DNA of 64,000 bases from a bacterium (GTDB lineage Bacteria > Armatimonadota > Zipacnadia > Zipacnadales > Zipacnadaceae), in the NCBI GenBank assembly GCA_030603495.1, contig JAUVXR010000006.1:1-64000 (forward strand). Direction: 5' to 3'. Below are positions 36,182 to 43,857 of the stretch, one piece after another (the stretch's first letter is position 1; the number at the start of each line of letters is the position of its first letter). The position numbers and the translations under genes are program-made. The notes under the pieces are model-generated. The model was not told the DNA's origin. It worked only from the letters and a program-made list of their open reading frames with translations, and made no database searches.

Positions 36182-37114
36182 CTAGACCAAGTCCACACTC
36201 AGCAGCACCTTGTTCCCCACTCCCAGCAACCGCAGCACCCGTTCCGCGCCCCAAGTGATACTGCTGAGCAGCCCAGCGCCAACCTGCGACTCACCCAGCC
36301 CGTCGCTTACCGGCCCGGGGGGCAGGTCGAGGTATAGCCGCTGCTGGCGTACCCGGAGGTAGTCGCCGTGTATCATCTCCCTGAGGCGCACAGCAGACAG
36401 CCGCGTGGGTTCAATCCGTGAGTACTCACGGCGGTGCGCCAGCCGGAGCCGGCCGAGCAGATTAAAGATGGCCCCGGTATAGGGCTCAATAATAACCAAC
36501 CGGTGGCGAGCAACGCGCACCAACTCGGCAAAGCCCACCGCCGGATCAGGGGTGTGGTGCAGCCCTGCCACAACGACAGCCAAGTCAAAACTGCCCTCGG
36601 GGAAGGGAAGATGAAGAACGTCGGCCTGCACATAGGGCACCTGGTAGCCCCTGGCGGCGGCGCGCTTGGCCAGGCCGCGCAGGGCTTGCGCAGAGAGATC
36701 CGAAGCAGAGACCTGGTAGCCCGCCTTTACCAGTGCTTCGACTTCATAGCCGGTACCGCAACAGGCGACGTGCACCGACCCCTTCTCAGGGAGACCCTCT
36801 GCCAGGGCTGCCAGCAGATGCCCCAGGCGCTCCTCCATGCGCCGGCGGCGGTAGCGGGGATGGAAATCCGGTTTAAAAACAGCCTTGTCGGGGAGCTGAC
36901 CAAAATGCTCGTCCTGCCCGGCCATCTCCTGCCGCCCTGCCGCTGACAGCCCGGCCCAGTCCACCATACGAGGCACACCGTCCGTGATAGCGTACGCTGT
37001 ATCACATTCGGTGCACCGCAGCTCTCGTCTGTCGTGCCGCAGGTGTCCGCGGCAGGTCGGGCAGACCAGCAGGTCCAGGCGATCCCAGGTTGTCTCAGTC
37101 TCGTGACCGGCCAT
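36182..37114 (-). CDS. SAM-dependent methyltransferase with Trm112-like zinc domain
   Basis: 310 residues from ATG 37114. Residues about 15-50 form a Trm112-like zinc ribbon (LVCPTCRGHLRHDR, LRCTECDTAYAITDGVPRM), followed by a class I methyltransferase: motif I VHVACCGTGYEVEAL, then ASDLSAQALRGL, ADVLHLPFPEGSFD and GLHHTPDP. It resembles methyltransferases that act on lipids or small molecules, sometimes linked to envelope sugars. A longer frame reaches 37201 but would need a TTG start with no ribosome site. No signs of operon partners downstream except the RNA unit. Confidence 0.82.
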   Translation of the reverse strand: MAGHETETTWDRLDLLVCPTCRGHLRHDRRELRCTECDTAYAITDGVPRMVDWAGLSAAGRQEMAGQDEHFGQLPDKAVFKPDFHPRYRRRRMEERLGHLLAALAEGLPEKGSVHVACCGTGYEVEALVKAGYQVSASDLSAQALRGLAKRAAARGYQVPYVQADVLHLPFPEGSFDLAVVVAGLHHTPDPAVGFAELVRVARHRLVIIEPYTGAIFNLLGRLRLAHRREYSRIEPTRLSAVRLREMIHGDYLRVRQQRLYLDLPPGPVSDGLGESQVGAGLLSSITWGAERVLRLLGVGNKVLLSVDLV

Positions 37115-37351
37115 GAATGGCACGTCATCTATTTCGCCGCTCCGAGTAGCTATCCTGCCGCAGGAGCCAATTCGCTCGACCTCACAGGCAACAACAGCCA
37201 AAAAACAATGGGCTCAAGTTGCTCATTTCGGGAACCGAATGGACATCAAACACGTCCAATATAGGAATACCACAAGCAGCCAAGTACGGCGCGAGAGCAT
37301 TCGCGCCTGTGTAACTTGGTGCCATCTACCATAACAAGCCGATCTCGCGGG

Positions 37352-37357
37352 TATACT
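37352..37357 (+). promoter_or_regulatory. Possible -10 box placing the subtilase start codon at +1 or +2
   Basis: TATACT ends eight bases before the ATG at 37365, which would make the message leaderless. No ribosome-binding site is visible in front of the ATG. The -35 region is poor, so this is a weaker call than the similar cases near 53269 and 62416. Confidence 0.4.
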
Positions 37358-37364
37358 GATAGCT

Positions 37365-40300
37365 ATGAATAAGCCAATCCGTCACGGGTCATCGTCGGTG
37401 CTACTGGTTTGTCTGGTGACACTCGCGCTCACCGCCCAGAGTTCTCCGGCTCAGCGCCAACTGGTTACCGTACCCCTGCCTGGTCCGGGCTACCAGACGA
37501 TAGGCCCGCAAGGGACCACACGCGTGATGCCAGCCCGGGCCGTGGCCGATCGCTTGATTGTCAAGCTGCGCCCTCACGTCGGGCCACAGCAGCTTGGGCC
37601 GTTGGCTGCAGCGACTAGCTCGCAGGTCGAGAAGGTCCTGCCTCTCAGCGGGATGCTCGTGGTGCGTCTGCCCGCCGGCAGTAGCCTACTGGCGGCGGCA
37701 GCACAGTTCGAGGCCCGGCCCGAGGTCGAGTTCGCGGTGCCCGATACCCTGGTTTATCCGGCACTCATACCCAATGACCCGGAGTATAGCAAGCAGTGGC
37801 ACCTGCCCAAGATTGATGCCCCCCAGGGCTGGGACCAGACTACGGGCACATCCACGGTCACCATCGCAGTCATTGATTCAGGTTGTGATATGGATCATCC
37901 CGACCTCGCAGCCAAGATCTGGACCAACCCGGGAGAGATACCGGGCAATAGCTTTGACGATGATGGCAATGGCTACGTTGACGACGTCCACGGCTGGGAT
38001 TTCTACGACGATGACAACGACCCTACTCCTGAGCCAACGGGAGGCGTTGACGAGAACGTCTCTCACGGCACGCTGGTGGCCGGCACAGCCGCCGCTCTAG
38101 GTAACGAAGGCTGGGGCGCAGCCGGGATTGACTGGCACGCTAAGATAATGGTCCTGCAAGTCTTCCCCGCCAGTGGCAGTGGGTCGGTTTCCACAGTAAT
38201 AGAGGCAATTGACTACGCCACCGCCAACGGCGCAGATATCATTAACCTCAGCCTGGGCGGCGGCTTCAGTGAAGCCTTCTCCCCCCCGGTTGTCGCGGCG
38301 TACGAGGCGGGCAAGGTCGTCGTAGCCGCAGCCGGTAACGGCAACGGGGAATTTGCCACATGGAGCGGTTCGTGGGAGTCACCTGCGTGCAACGACGGCC
38401 CTATCGGCCGCGAACTGATTGATAACTATGTGCTGGGCGCGGCGGCAACCGACCAGGATGACCGCAAAGCCTCCTTTAGCAACTACGATGGCACTGATGG
38501 TAAGCTATTGGACGTAGCCGCACCGGGGCAGAATATCTACGGTCCGGCCTTCTATGACGGCGACCAGTTCGACGAGTATTGGTACACCAATGACGGCACT
38601 TCCTTTTCAACTCCGATCGTCTCAGGGATTGCGGCGCTGCTTATCGCACAGAATCCGGCGCTCCGCGGCAATCCTGCCGCTGTCTACGACCTGATTCGCG
38701 GTACAACCGATAACATTGACGCACTCAACCCGGGCTACGCCGGGAAATTGGGCACCGGCCGGGTGAACGTCGCCCGCGCTCTGGGCGTGCCCACCCCACC
38801 GGAGCCGGTTACCAACCTCCAGGCCCAAGATACTGCCGGCGACGAGGGCGGGAGCATCACTCTTACCTGGCTCAAGTCACCCGACGACGGTGGCGGGAGC
38901 AATTCCGTCACTAGCTATGTTGTCCGGCGGCAGGTCGGGACCACCGGTGGGTTCAGCGACATCGCCAGCTTGCCACCGGGCACGCAGCAATACGATGACG
39001 ACTCCGTCAGCGACGGGACATATTACTATTACGTGATCCGCACCGTGGCCGATACTCTTTACGCTGACTCAGCGGTAGCCGGGCCAGCACAATCACGCGA
39101 CGACTTACCACCACCGCAGATCACCACCCTGACGGCTTGCGACCGGCCTGGTGATGCCGGCGGTACTATCGAACTGGAGTGGACCTACACCCCGCCCGCC
39201 GATTTCACTCTCTACAGCATCTACCGCCATCACCGCAACTTCACTACCGTTGAAGGGCGTACGCCGCTGATAACCTTCAGCAATCCGGCCACTGGCGAGT
39301 GGACCGATACCAGCGTGGTAGACGGCGCTGATTACTACTATGCTGTCACCGCGACTGACGATAACGACAATGAGAACAAGATCGTCCAGACCGCCGGGCC
39401 GGTGCAGTCGTATCCCAACGACGACATCCCCTTCGGCGCCGGTCTACAGATGTTGTCAGCGCCGGCGATACCCCTTGACCAGCATCCCGCTACCCTGTTC
39501 GGCCTGAATCCCGAGGATCTGTTCAATCGCTACGCGGGATGGGACATAGCCGTTCAGAATTACGTGCGTTATGAGAACGAGCCGCTTCCCGAGATTCTCA
39601 AGCTGGAACTGGGCCGCGGCTTCTGGGTAGACCTGCCCGGCCCGGCTGTGGTCACACCCGAAGGCCCCTCGGCACCGGCGGGCGACTTTGACGTGGCACT
39701 CGAATCTGGGTGGCAACTGCTGGGCAACCCCTTCTTCGGCCCGACCGATTTCAGCGCGTGCACGGTCACCTACCAGAGCACCACCATGGATCTGCTCAGC
39801 GCGCACGTCCAACATATTATCGCTGCCATTGCCTGGATCTACGACCCCGATGAGGGCACCTACAATATGCGCGGTGCCGACATCACCGGCCAGCGCCAGA
39901 TTCCGCCGTGGTACGGCTTCTGGCTGCGCGCGTATGAGCCGTGCGTGCTTACCATTCCCCGGCCTACCGGCCCCTCCAGTGTAGGGGTGACGACCAGTCA
40001 GATCGCGGCACAGGAGGGGGACTGGTCGCTACGGCTGGTCGCCGCCAGCCGTGATGGCCGGGATACGGACAACTTCTGCGGGGTGCGCCCCAATGCAGTT
40101 GTCACCAAGGTCGAGAACCCCCCGCCGGTGGGCGGAATGGTTGATCTCTACATGACGGATGCCGACTCAGGCCGCCGCCTCGCCGTTAGCTACGATACCC
40201 AGGCCGCTGCGGAGCATGAGTGGGACGTGGTGGTGGCCTGGTCACGGCCGGCCGATGAAGTGAGTATCTCCTGGCCCGACATCACCAACCTGCCCGGGGA

Positions 40301-40727
40301 CTACGATGCGGTACTCAAGGACCTGGACGCCGGTGCGACCGTCAACCTGCGGCTCCAGCCCCGGTACACCTTTGCCGCTGAGCGGCCCGGCAGCCGCCAC
40401 TTCCAGCTCTCGGTCGTGCCGGCCAGCAGTCAGCCAGTTATGCTTACTTCCGTCGCAGCAGTATCGCGCACCGGCGGTGGCGAACTGATCTTTACTCTCT
40501 CCCAGCCGGCGCAGTGCGCGATACGGATAATGAACATCGCCGGCCGAACGATCCGCGTGCTGGAGACGAGCCAGGTACACGCTGCCGGTCAGAACATCGT
40601 GCCATGGAATGGCCGTGCCGACACCGGCAGTAGTGTGCCTAGCGGCCGCTACCTCGTTCAGATCGAGGCGGCCGCATCCAACGGCACCACCGCCCGCGCC
40701 CTGCGCACCCTCAACATCACCCGCTAA
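37365..40727 (+). CDS. Secreted subtilisin-like serine protease with Fn3 and FlgD-like domains
   Basis: 1,120 residues. Signal peptide (about 1-29), a pro-domain (about 48-128, ADRLIVKLRPHVG), then an S8 protease domain with intact triad: Asp171 (AVIDSGCDMDHPDL), His234 (VSHGTLVAGTAAA), Ser413 (DGTSFSTPIVSGIAALL). Fibronectin-III-like domains follow (about 480-690), a beta-rich region, and a C-terminal FlgD Ig-like sorting domain (IRIMNIAGRTIRVLETSQV ... WNGRADTGSSVPSGRYLV) as used for export/anchoring in several Gram-negative phyla. An extracellular or surface protease. ATG start near a -10 box. Confidence 0.93.
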   Translation: MNKPIRHGSSSVLLVCLVTLALTAQSSPAQRQLVTVPLPGPGYQTIGPQGTTRVMPARAVADRLIVKLRPHVGPQQLGPLAAATSSQVEKVLPLSGMLVVRLPAGSSLLAAAAQFEARPEVEFAVPDTLVYPALIPNDPEYSKQWHLPKIDAPQGWDQTTGTSTVTIAVIDSGCDMDHPDLAAKIWTNPGEIPGNSFDDDGNGYVDDVHGWDFYDDDNDPTPEPTGGVDENVSHGTLVAGTAAALGNEGWGAAGIDWHAKIMVLQVFPASGSGSVSTVIEAIDYATANGADIINLSLGGGFSEAFSPPVVAAYEAGKVVVAAAGNGNGEFATWSGSWESPACNDGPIGRELIDNYVLGAAATDQDDRKASFSNYDGTDGKLLDVAAPGQNIYGPAFYDGDQFDEYWYTNDGTSFSTPIVSGIAALLIAQNPALRGNPAAVYDLIRGTTDNIDALNPGYAGKLGTGRVNVARALGVPTPPEPVTNLQAQDTAGDEGGSITLTWLKSPDDGGGSNSVTSYVVRRQVGTTGGFSDIASLPPGTQQYDDDSVSDGTYYYYVIRTVADTLYADSAVAGPAQSRDDLPPPQITTLTACDRPGDAGGTIELEWTYTPPADFTLYSIYRHHRNFTTVEGRTPLITFSNPATGEWTDTSVVDGADYYYAVTATDDNDNENKIVQTAGPVQSYPNDDIPFGAGLQMLSAPAIPLDQHPATLFGLNPEDLFNRYAGWDIAVQNYVRYENEPLPEILKLELGRGFWVDLPGPAVVTPEGPSAPAGDFDVALESGWQLLGNPFFGPTDFSACTVTYQSTTMDLLSAHVQHIIAAIAWIYDPDEGTYNMRGADITGQRQIPPWYGFWLRAYEPCVLTIPRPTGPSSVGVTTSQIAAQEGDWSLRLVAASRDGRDTDNFCGVRPNAVVTKVENPPPVGGMVDLYMTDADSGRRLAVSYDTQAAAEHEWDVVVAWSRPADEVSISWPDITNLPGDYDAVLKDLDAGATVNLRLQPRYTFAAERPGSRHFQLSVVPASSQPVMLTSVAAVSRTGGGELIFTLSQPAQCAIRIMNIAGRTIRVLETSQVHAAGQNIVPWNGRADTGSSVPSGRYLVQIEAAASNGTTARALRTLNITR

Positions 40728-40909
40728 GTGACAATTGCACCCCCACAACCTCCCGGCCCGTCAGCATGGTCCGAGCCGGGGGCTGTACGCGCGGAGAGCT
40801 GTCGGAAGTAGAGAGGCAGGATGATAGTCTCCAGGTACCATGCAGGAAAAAGGTGCTGCGCTGGCGAAAGTACCAATCCAGGGCAGGTCCTGCCTACGGA
40901 CATCAACGA

Positions 40910-41353
40910 ATGAGTGCAAACGGACATCACATTCTGGTGGTGGAAGACACGCCGACGAGCATGAAGCTATCCCGGCTGGTGCTGGAGAATGCCGGCTTTA
41001 CTGTGGATGGTGCGGAGACCGGCGCTACCGCGCTGAATGCTGCCCGCGACCGGCACTACGATGCTATTGTGCTCGACCTGAAGTTATCGGGCATTGATGG
41101 GTTGGCAGTTGCCCGGCAGTTGCGCGCTCGTCCGGTAACACAATACACACCCATAGTGGCGGTGACGGCCTGCGCAATGCCCGAGGACGGGGAGCGGGCC
41201 CTGGCGGCGGGCTGCAACGGCTACCTCACCAAGCCGATTGACGTCAGCCGATTTGCCGAGGAGATCAGACATCATATCGTGTCTGCCCACAACTCCACCC
41301 GGGGGCCCGGCCCCGGCACAACCGTTAACCGAGGAGACACAAGCCGCCGATGA
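40910..41353 (+). CDS. Single-domain response regulator
   Basis: 147 residues: a receiver domain with acidic pocket HILVVEDTPTSM, phosphorylatable Asp in IVLDLKLSGIDGL, conserved Thr in AVTACAMPEDG and Lys in YLTKPIDV. No output domain; a Ser/Gly-rich tail of about 25 residues follows. Similar to CheY/DivK-type or polar-growth regulators. Start at ATG 40910; the open frame upstream to 40766 has no similarity. No histidine kinase nearby. A four-base overlap couples it to the next gene. Confidence 0.85.
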   Translation: MSANGHHILVVEDTPTSMKLSRLVLENAGFTVDGAETGATALNAARDRHYDAIVLDLKLSGIDGLAVARQLRARPVTQYTPIVAVTACAMPEDGERALAAGCNGYLTKPIDVSRFAEEIRHHIVSAHNSTRGPGPGTTVNRGDTSRR

Positions 41354-41628
41354 GAGAGTTCATCAACCTACTCTGGGCGCTTCTGGGCGCTATTCTGGGG
41401 CTGGCGGTAGGCCTACTGGCCGATATGTTTGCTTTCAATACCTTTACTGAGCCGCTGCAAACCAATCCGACCCTGGCGGGAATCGTGTTGTTTGGCCTAC
41501 CTGCGATGGGCATGGTGGCCGGAGGATCGGTGTCGCTATATATCACTGCCCGAATAGACAGGACACGCCGGGAGAAGGCGCGCGCGGCGCGCAAGAAGTT
41601 CGGTGCCGCGGGACGCAAGAAGAAATAA
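41350..41628 (+). CDS. Small two-helix membrane protein with basic tail
   Basis: 92 residues. Two hydrophobic segments (about 6-26 and 43-66) are followed by a highly basic tail RRKAR-type (TRREKARAARKKFGAAGRKKK). ATG overlaps the response-regulator stop (ATGA). Family unknown; the Lys/Arg tail may contact nucleic acid or phospholipids. Confidence 0.65.
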   Translation: MREFINLLWALLGAILGLAVGLLADMFAFNTFTEPLQTNPTLAGIVLFGLPAMGMVAGGSVSLYITARIDRTRREKARAARKKFGAAGRKKK

Positions 41629-41648
41629 CGCCGGAAAGGGGGATTCCC

Positions 41649-41918
41649 ATGAGTGAAAGTGAAGCAGGTCCTGAGGAACTGATCGGCGAGGCGACCCATT
41701 ATTTCCCACATGTGAAGGCCGCGGTCTTCAAACTGGATACAGGCATCCGGATAGGTGATACAATTCACATTCGCGGACACACCACCGACTTCGTCCAGAC
41801 CATCGAGTCAATGCAGATTGACCACGCGGACGCGGATGCGGCCGGGCCCGGCGACGACGCGGCCATTCTGGTCAACGACAAGGTCCGCGAGGGCGACAAG
41901 GTCTACCGCGTCGAGTAG
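41649..41918 (+). CDS. EF-Tu domain-2-like small protein
   Basis: 89 residues that resemble only the second beta-barrel domain of translation GTPases: GEATHYFPHVKAAVFKL, IRIGDTIHIRGHTTDFVQTI, ESMQIDH, and NDKVREGDKVY. Databases usually call such stand-alone proteins 'translation elongation factor-like'. It has no GTPase domain. Possible roles include binding tRNA or RNA. It lies about 120 bp in front of the tmRNA gene on the same strand, an arrangement that could matter. Ribosome site AAAGGGGG before ATG 41649. Confidence 0.78.
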   Translation: MSESEAGPEELIGEATHYFPHVKAAVFKLDTGIRIGDTIHIRGHTTDFVQTIESMQIDHADADAAGPGDDAAILVNDKVREGDKVYRVE

Positions 41919-41997
41919 TGGGTCTCGTTACCCCGGCACGCGTACAGGAGAGCCAGCAGTTGCTGGCTGAACCTGGCGGTGTGCCCGCTCGTCCATG

Positions 41998-42026
41998 TTA
42001 GTGAAAGCACTGGTTTGTGGTATAAT
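41998..42026 (+). promoter_or_regulatory. Promoter of ssrA
   Basis: TATAAT at 42021-42026 with the weaker -35 TTAGTG at 41998-42003 (17 bp). Transcription would start about 6 nt before the mature 5' end at 42039, which is consistent with RNase P trimming. A small GCCAGCA/TGCTGGC hairpin at 41951-41966 lies behind the EF-Tu-like gene. Confidence 0.65.
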
Positions 42027-42038
42027 GTAGATGATAGT

Positions 42039-42393
42039 GGGGGCGAACTGGATTCGACGGGGAGCCAGTGCGTCACGGCTGCAGGCCGAGATCTCCGCTG
42101 CCTCGTAAAACGCGGAAAACAATAACTGCCAATAACCAACTGGCACTCGCTGCTTAATCACTAAGCAGCACGTCCCCCCGGCCCCGCTAGTCGGGTTGGG
42201 GTGTGGCGTAATAAGATTAGCTACTCGCTGGCGGCCGCTGGGACAGTCGGCGGGGAAACTTAATCCCAGATAGCTCCTGGATCAAGCCCGGTACGAGGGC
42301 TCATCAGGGGCGAAACCTAATACTCGTACTAAGCCTGTAGAAGCTTTGTCGGCAGCTCTTCGGACGCGGGTTCGATTCCCGCCGCCTCCACCA
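42039..42393 (+). ncRNA. ssrA: Transfer-messenger RNA
   Basis: 355 nt. The 5' end GGGGGCGAACTGGATTCGAC and the 3' end GGTTCGATTCCCGCCGCCTC followed by CACCA pair to form the tRNA-like half (acceptor GGGGGCG with CGCCTCC). The resume site follows AATAACT and the tag reads GCC AAT AAC CAA CTG GCA CTC GCT GCT TAA, giving A-N-N-Q-L-A-L-A-A. tmRNA frees stalled ribosomes and marks the unfinished protein for proteolysis. The normal partner SmpB is not in this window. Confidence 0.95.
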
Positions 42394-42438
42394 GCCTTCG
42401 CTCGGGAAACTCTGACAAGTTCCCCGAGCTACGGCTGG
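42394..42438 (+). terminator. Hairpin after ssrA
   Basis: A long stem with GCTCGGG (42400-42406) and CCCGAGC (42423-42429), an inner AACT/AGTT pair and an outer CCAGCC/GGCTGG pair that overlaps the CCA end of the tmRNA. A T-run is missing. It may set the 3' boundary for processing. Confidence 0.5.
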
Positions 42439-42489
42439 CGCGCCACTCTCGCACACAGTATTGACACTTCCTTTCAGGAGAGGGATAAC

Positions 42490-42723
42490 ATGCCCGAACG
42501 CAAAACCTACCACGTGACGCCGCACCCCGACGGAGGCTGGAAGGTGCAAGGAGAGGACGCATCTCGGGCCTCAAGCATCCATGACACGAAGGCCCCAGCG
42601 GTCGAACGGGCGAAGGAACTGGCAAAGCGTCAGCCCCTAGGACAGGTCGTCATTCACAAGGAGAATGGCACGATCCAAACAGAGCATACCTATGGCAAGG
42701 ACCCCTGTCCACCACCCGGATAG
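42490..42723 (+). CDS. DUF2188-type small protein
   Basis: 77 residues: YHVTPHPDGGWKVQGEDASR, then RAKELAKRQPLGQVVIH and a short tail. This matches the DUF2188 pattern (YHVtP..dGgW.v...ga.ra.....k..A...a), a small domain of unknown role often in accessory or mobile regions. ATG has AGGAGAGGG upstream. It sits right behind ssrA, a known hotspot for insertion of mobile DNA. Confidence 0.75.
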   Translation: MPERKTYHVTPHPDGGWKVQGEDASRASSIHDTKAPAVERAKELAKRQPLGQVVIHKENGTIQTEHTYGKDPCPPPG

Positions 42724-42843
42724 ACAGCTATTCGGAGAAGTCACGTAGGTATCAGGCCCAAGGGGAATTCACGATGCCCTGTGTGAAGAGGCGCCCGTAG
42801 GGCTTGCGAGTATTGTCGGGGCATTGTGGCGAAGGAGGAGCAG

Positions 42844-43812
42844 ATGGCAGCCCCGAGGGTATTCATAAGCTCAACCTGGTACGACCTCAAGTACATCCGG
42901 GAGAACCTCGACTATTTCGTCAGTAGTCTTGGCTATGACCCAGTCCTGAGCGAACAAGGCGGGGTCTACTATGATCCGGATCTGGACGTACAGGATGCCT
43001 GCTTGGCAGACGTTCCCTCGTGTCAGATGTTGGTGTTGATAATCGGTGGGCGCTACGGTACGCAGTACCGAGACATGCAAAAGTCGGTGACCAATGCTGA
43101 ATACGATAGGGCTGTACAAGCAAGGATTCCGGTTTTTGCGTTGGTTGAGCAATCTGTGCACGAGGAATACAACGTCTACATCGCGAACAAAGATAATCCC
43201 GACGTTGACGAGAACAGTATTACCTACCCCTCAGTGGCCGATACCAGGATATTTGAGTTCGTAACCAAAGTTCAAACCCAAGCGGCGAACAATGCCCTGA
43301 TACCCTTCTCGGACTTTGGGGCTATCCGGGACTACCTCCAACAGCAATGGGCTAGCATGCTGTATCGCTTCCTCACTTCAGAAAATGAGGCGAAGCGCGT
43401 GGGAGACTCGCTAAGCTCACTTGCTCAGGCAACTGAGAAGATCAATTTCTTGATGGAACAGCTTGTGGATTCCGTTGGGACACATATAGCGAAGTTGAAT
43501 GTGGAATTCTACGATCATATGCTGGCCTATGGAGTTGTCCGGGATCTCAGCTTCTGGCGCATGCGTCCGTCACCCAGCGACATATTGAAACACGATTCCA
43601 TTGAGGACCTGTGCGATGGGCAGATAGAGGTCATATCCTACTCGGGACACGACCTAGACGACAGCTCAATTACCGGGGGTGGGCCCCCGTACCATCTAAA
43701 CGCCCGAAAACTTGAGGTGATGAGCAACGAGTATGCACAATTGCGCAAGGAGCTTATCGAACGACTCCAAGAAGAGGATCGAACCGTCGAGCAATTCTTG
43801 AGCGAAGCATAG
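42844..43812 (+). CDS. DUF4062-domain protein (TIR-like fold), possible defence protein
   Basis: 322 residues. The N-terminal 100 residues match DUF4062 (PRVFISSTWYDLKYIRENLD, DVPSCQMLVLIIGGRYGTQY), a TIR-related domain that in bacteria often sits at the N-terminus of NLR- or effector-type proteins. The remainder is mostly helical, without a recognised ATPase or protease domain. The start is ATG 42844: AGGAGG stands five bases before it and lies inside the longer frame that begins at GTG 42826. Codon use is more AT-rich than the neighbours and the gene follows ssrA, so horizontal transfer is likely. Whether it defends against phage is inference. Confidence 0.72.
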   Translation: MAAPRVFISSTWYDLKYIRENLDYFVSSLGYDPVLSEQGGVYYDPDLDVQDACLADVPSCQMLVLIIGGRYGTQYRDMQKSVTNAEYDRAVQARIPVFALVEQSVHEEYNVYIANKDNPDVDENSITYPSVADTRIFEFVTKVQTQAANNALIPFSDFGAIRDYLQQQWASMLYRFLTSENEAKRVGDSLSSLAQATEKINFLMEQLVDSVGTHIAKLNVEFYDHMLAYGVVRDLSFWRMRPSPSDILKHDSIEDLCDGQIEVISYSGHDLDDSSITGGGPPYHLNARKLEVMSNEYAQLRKELIERLQEEDRTVEQFLSEA

Positions 43813-43857
43813 GTAAGTTGTATGCTCATCTGCGTCACGCGAAGCTGAGAATGTTCA

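Noticed and set aside
35858-36198. Two short minus-strand frames in the rpsT-methyltransferase gap
   Set aside because: Both overlap the promoter and terminator of the RNA unit and have no ribosome site; treated as non-coding.
42371-43857. Second copy of the ssrA 3' end as att site
   Set aside because: I looked for the TTCGATTCCCGCC sequence behind the accessory genes and found none.
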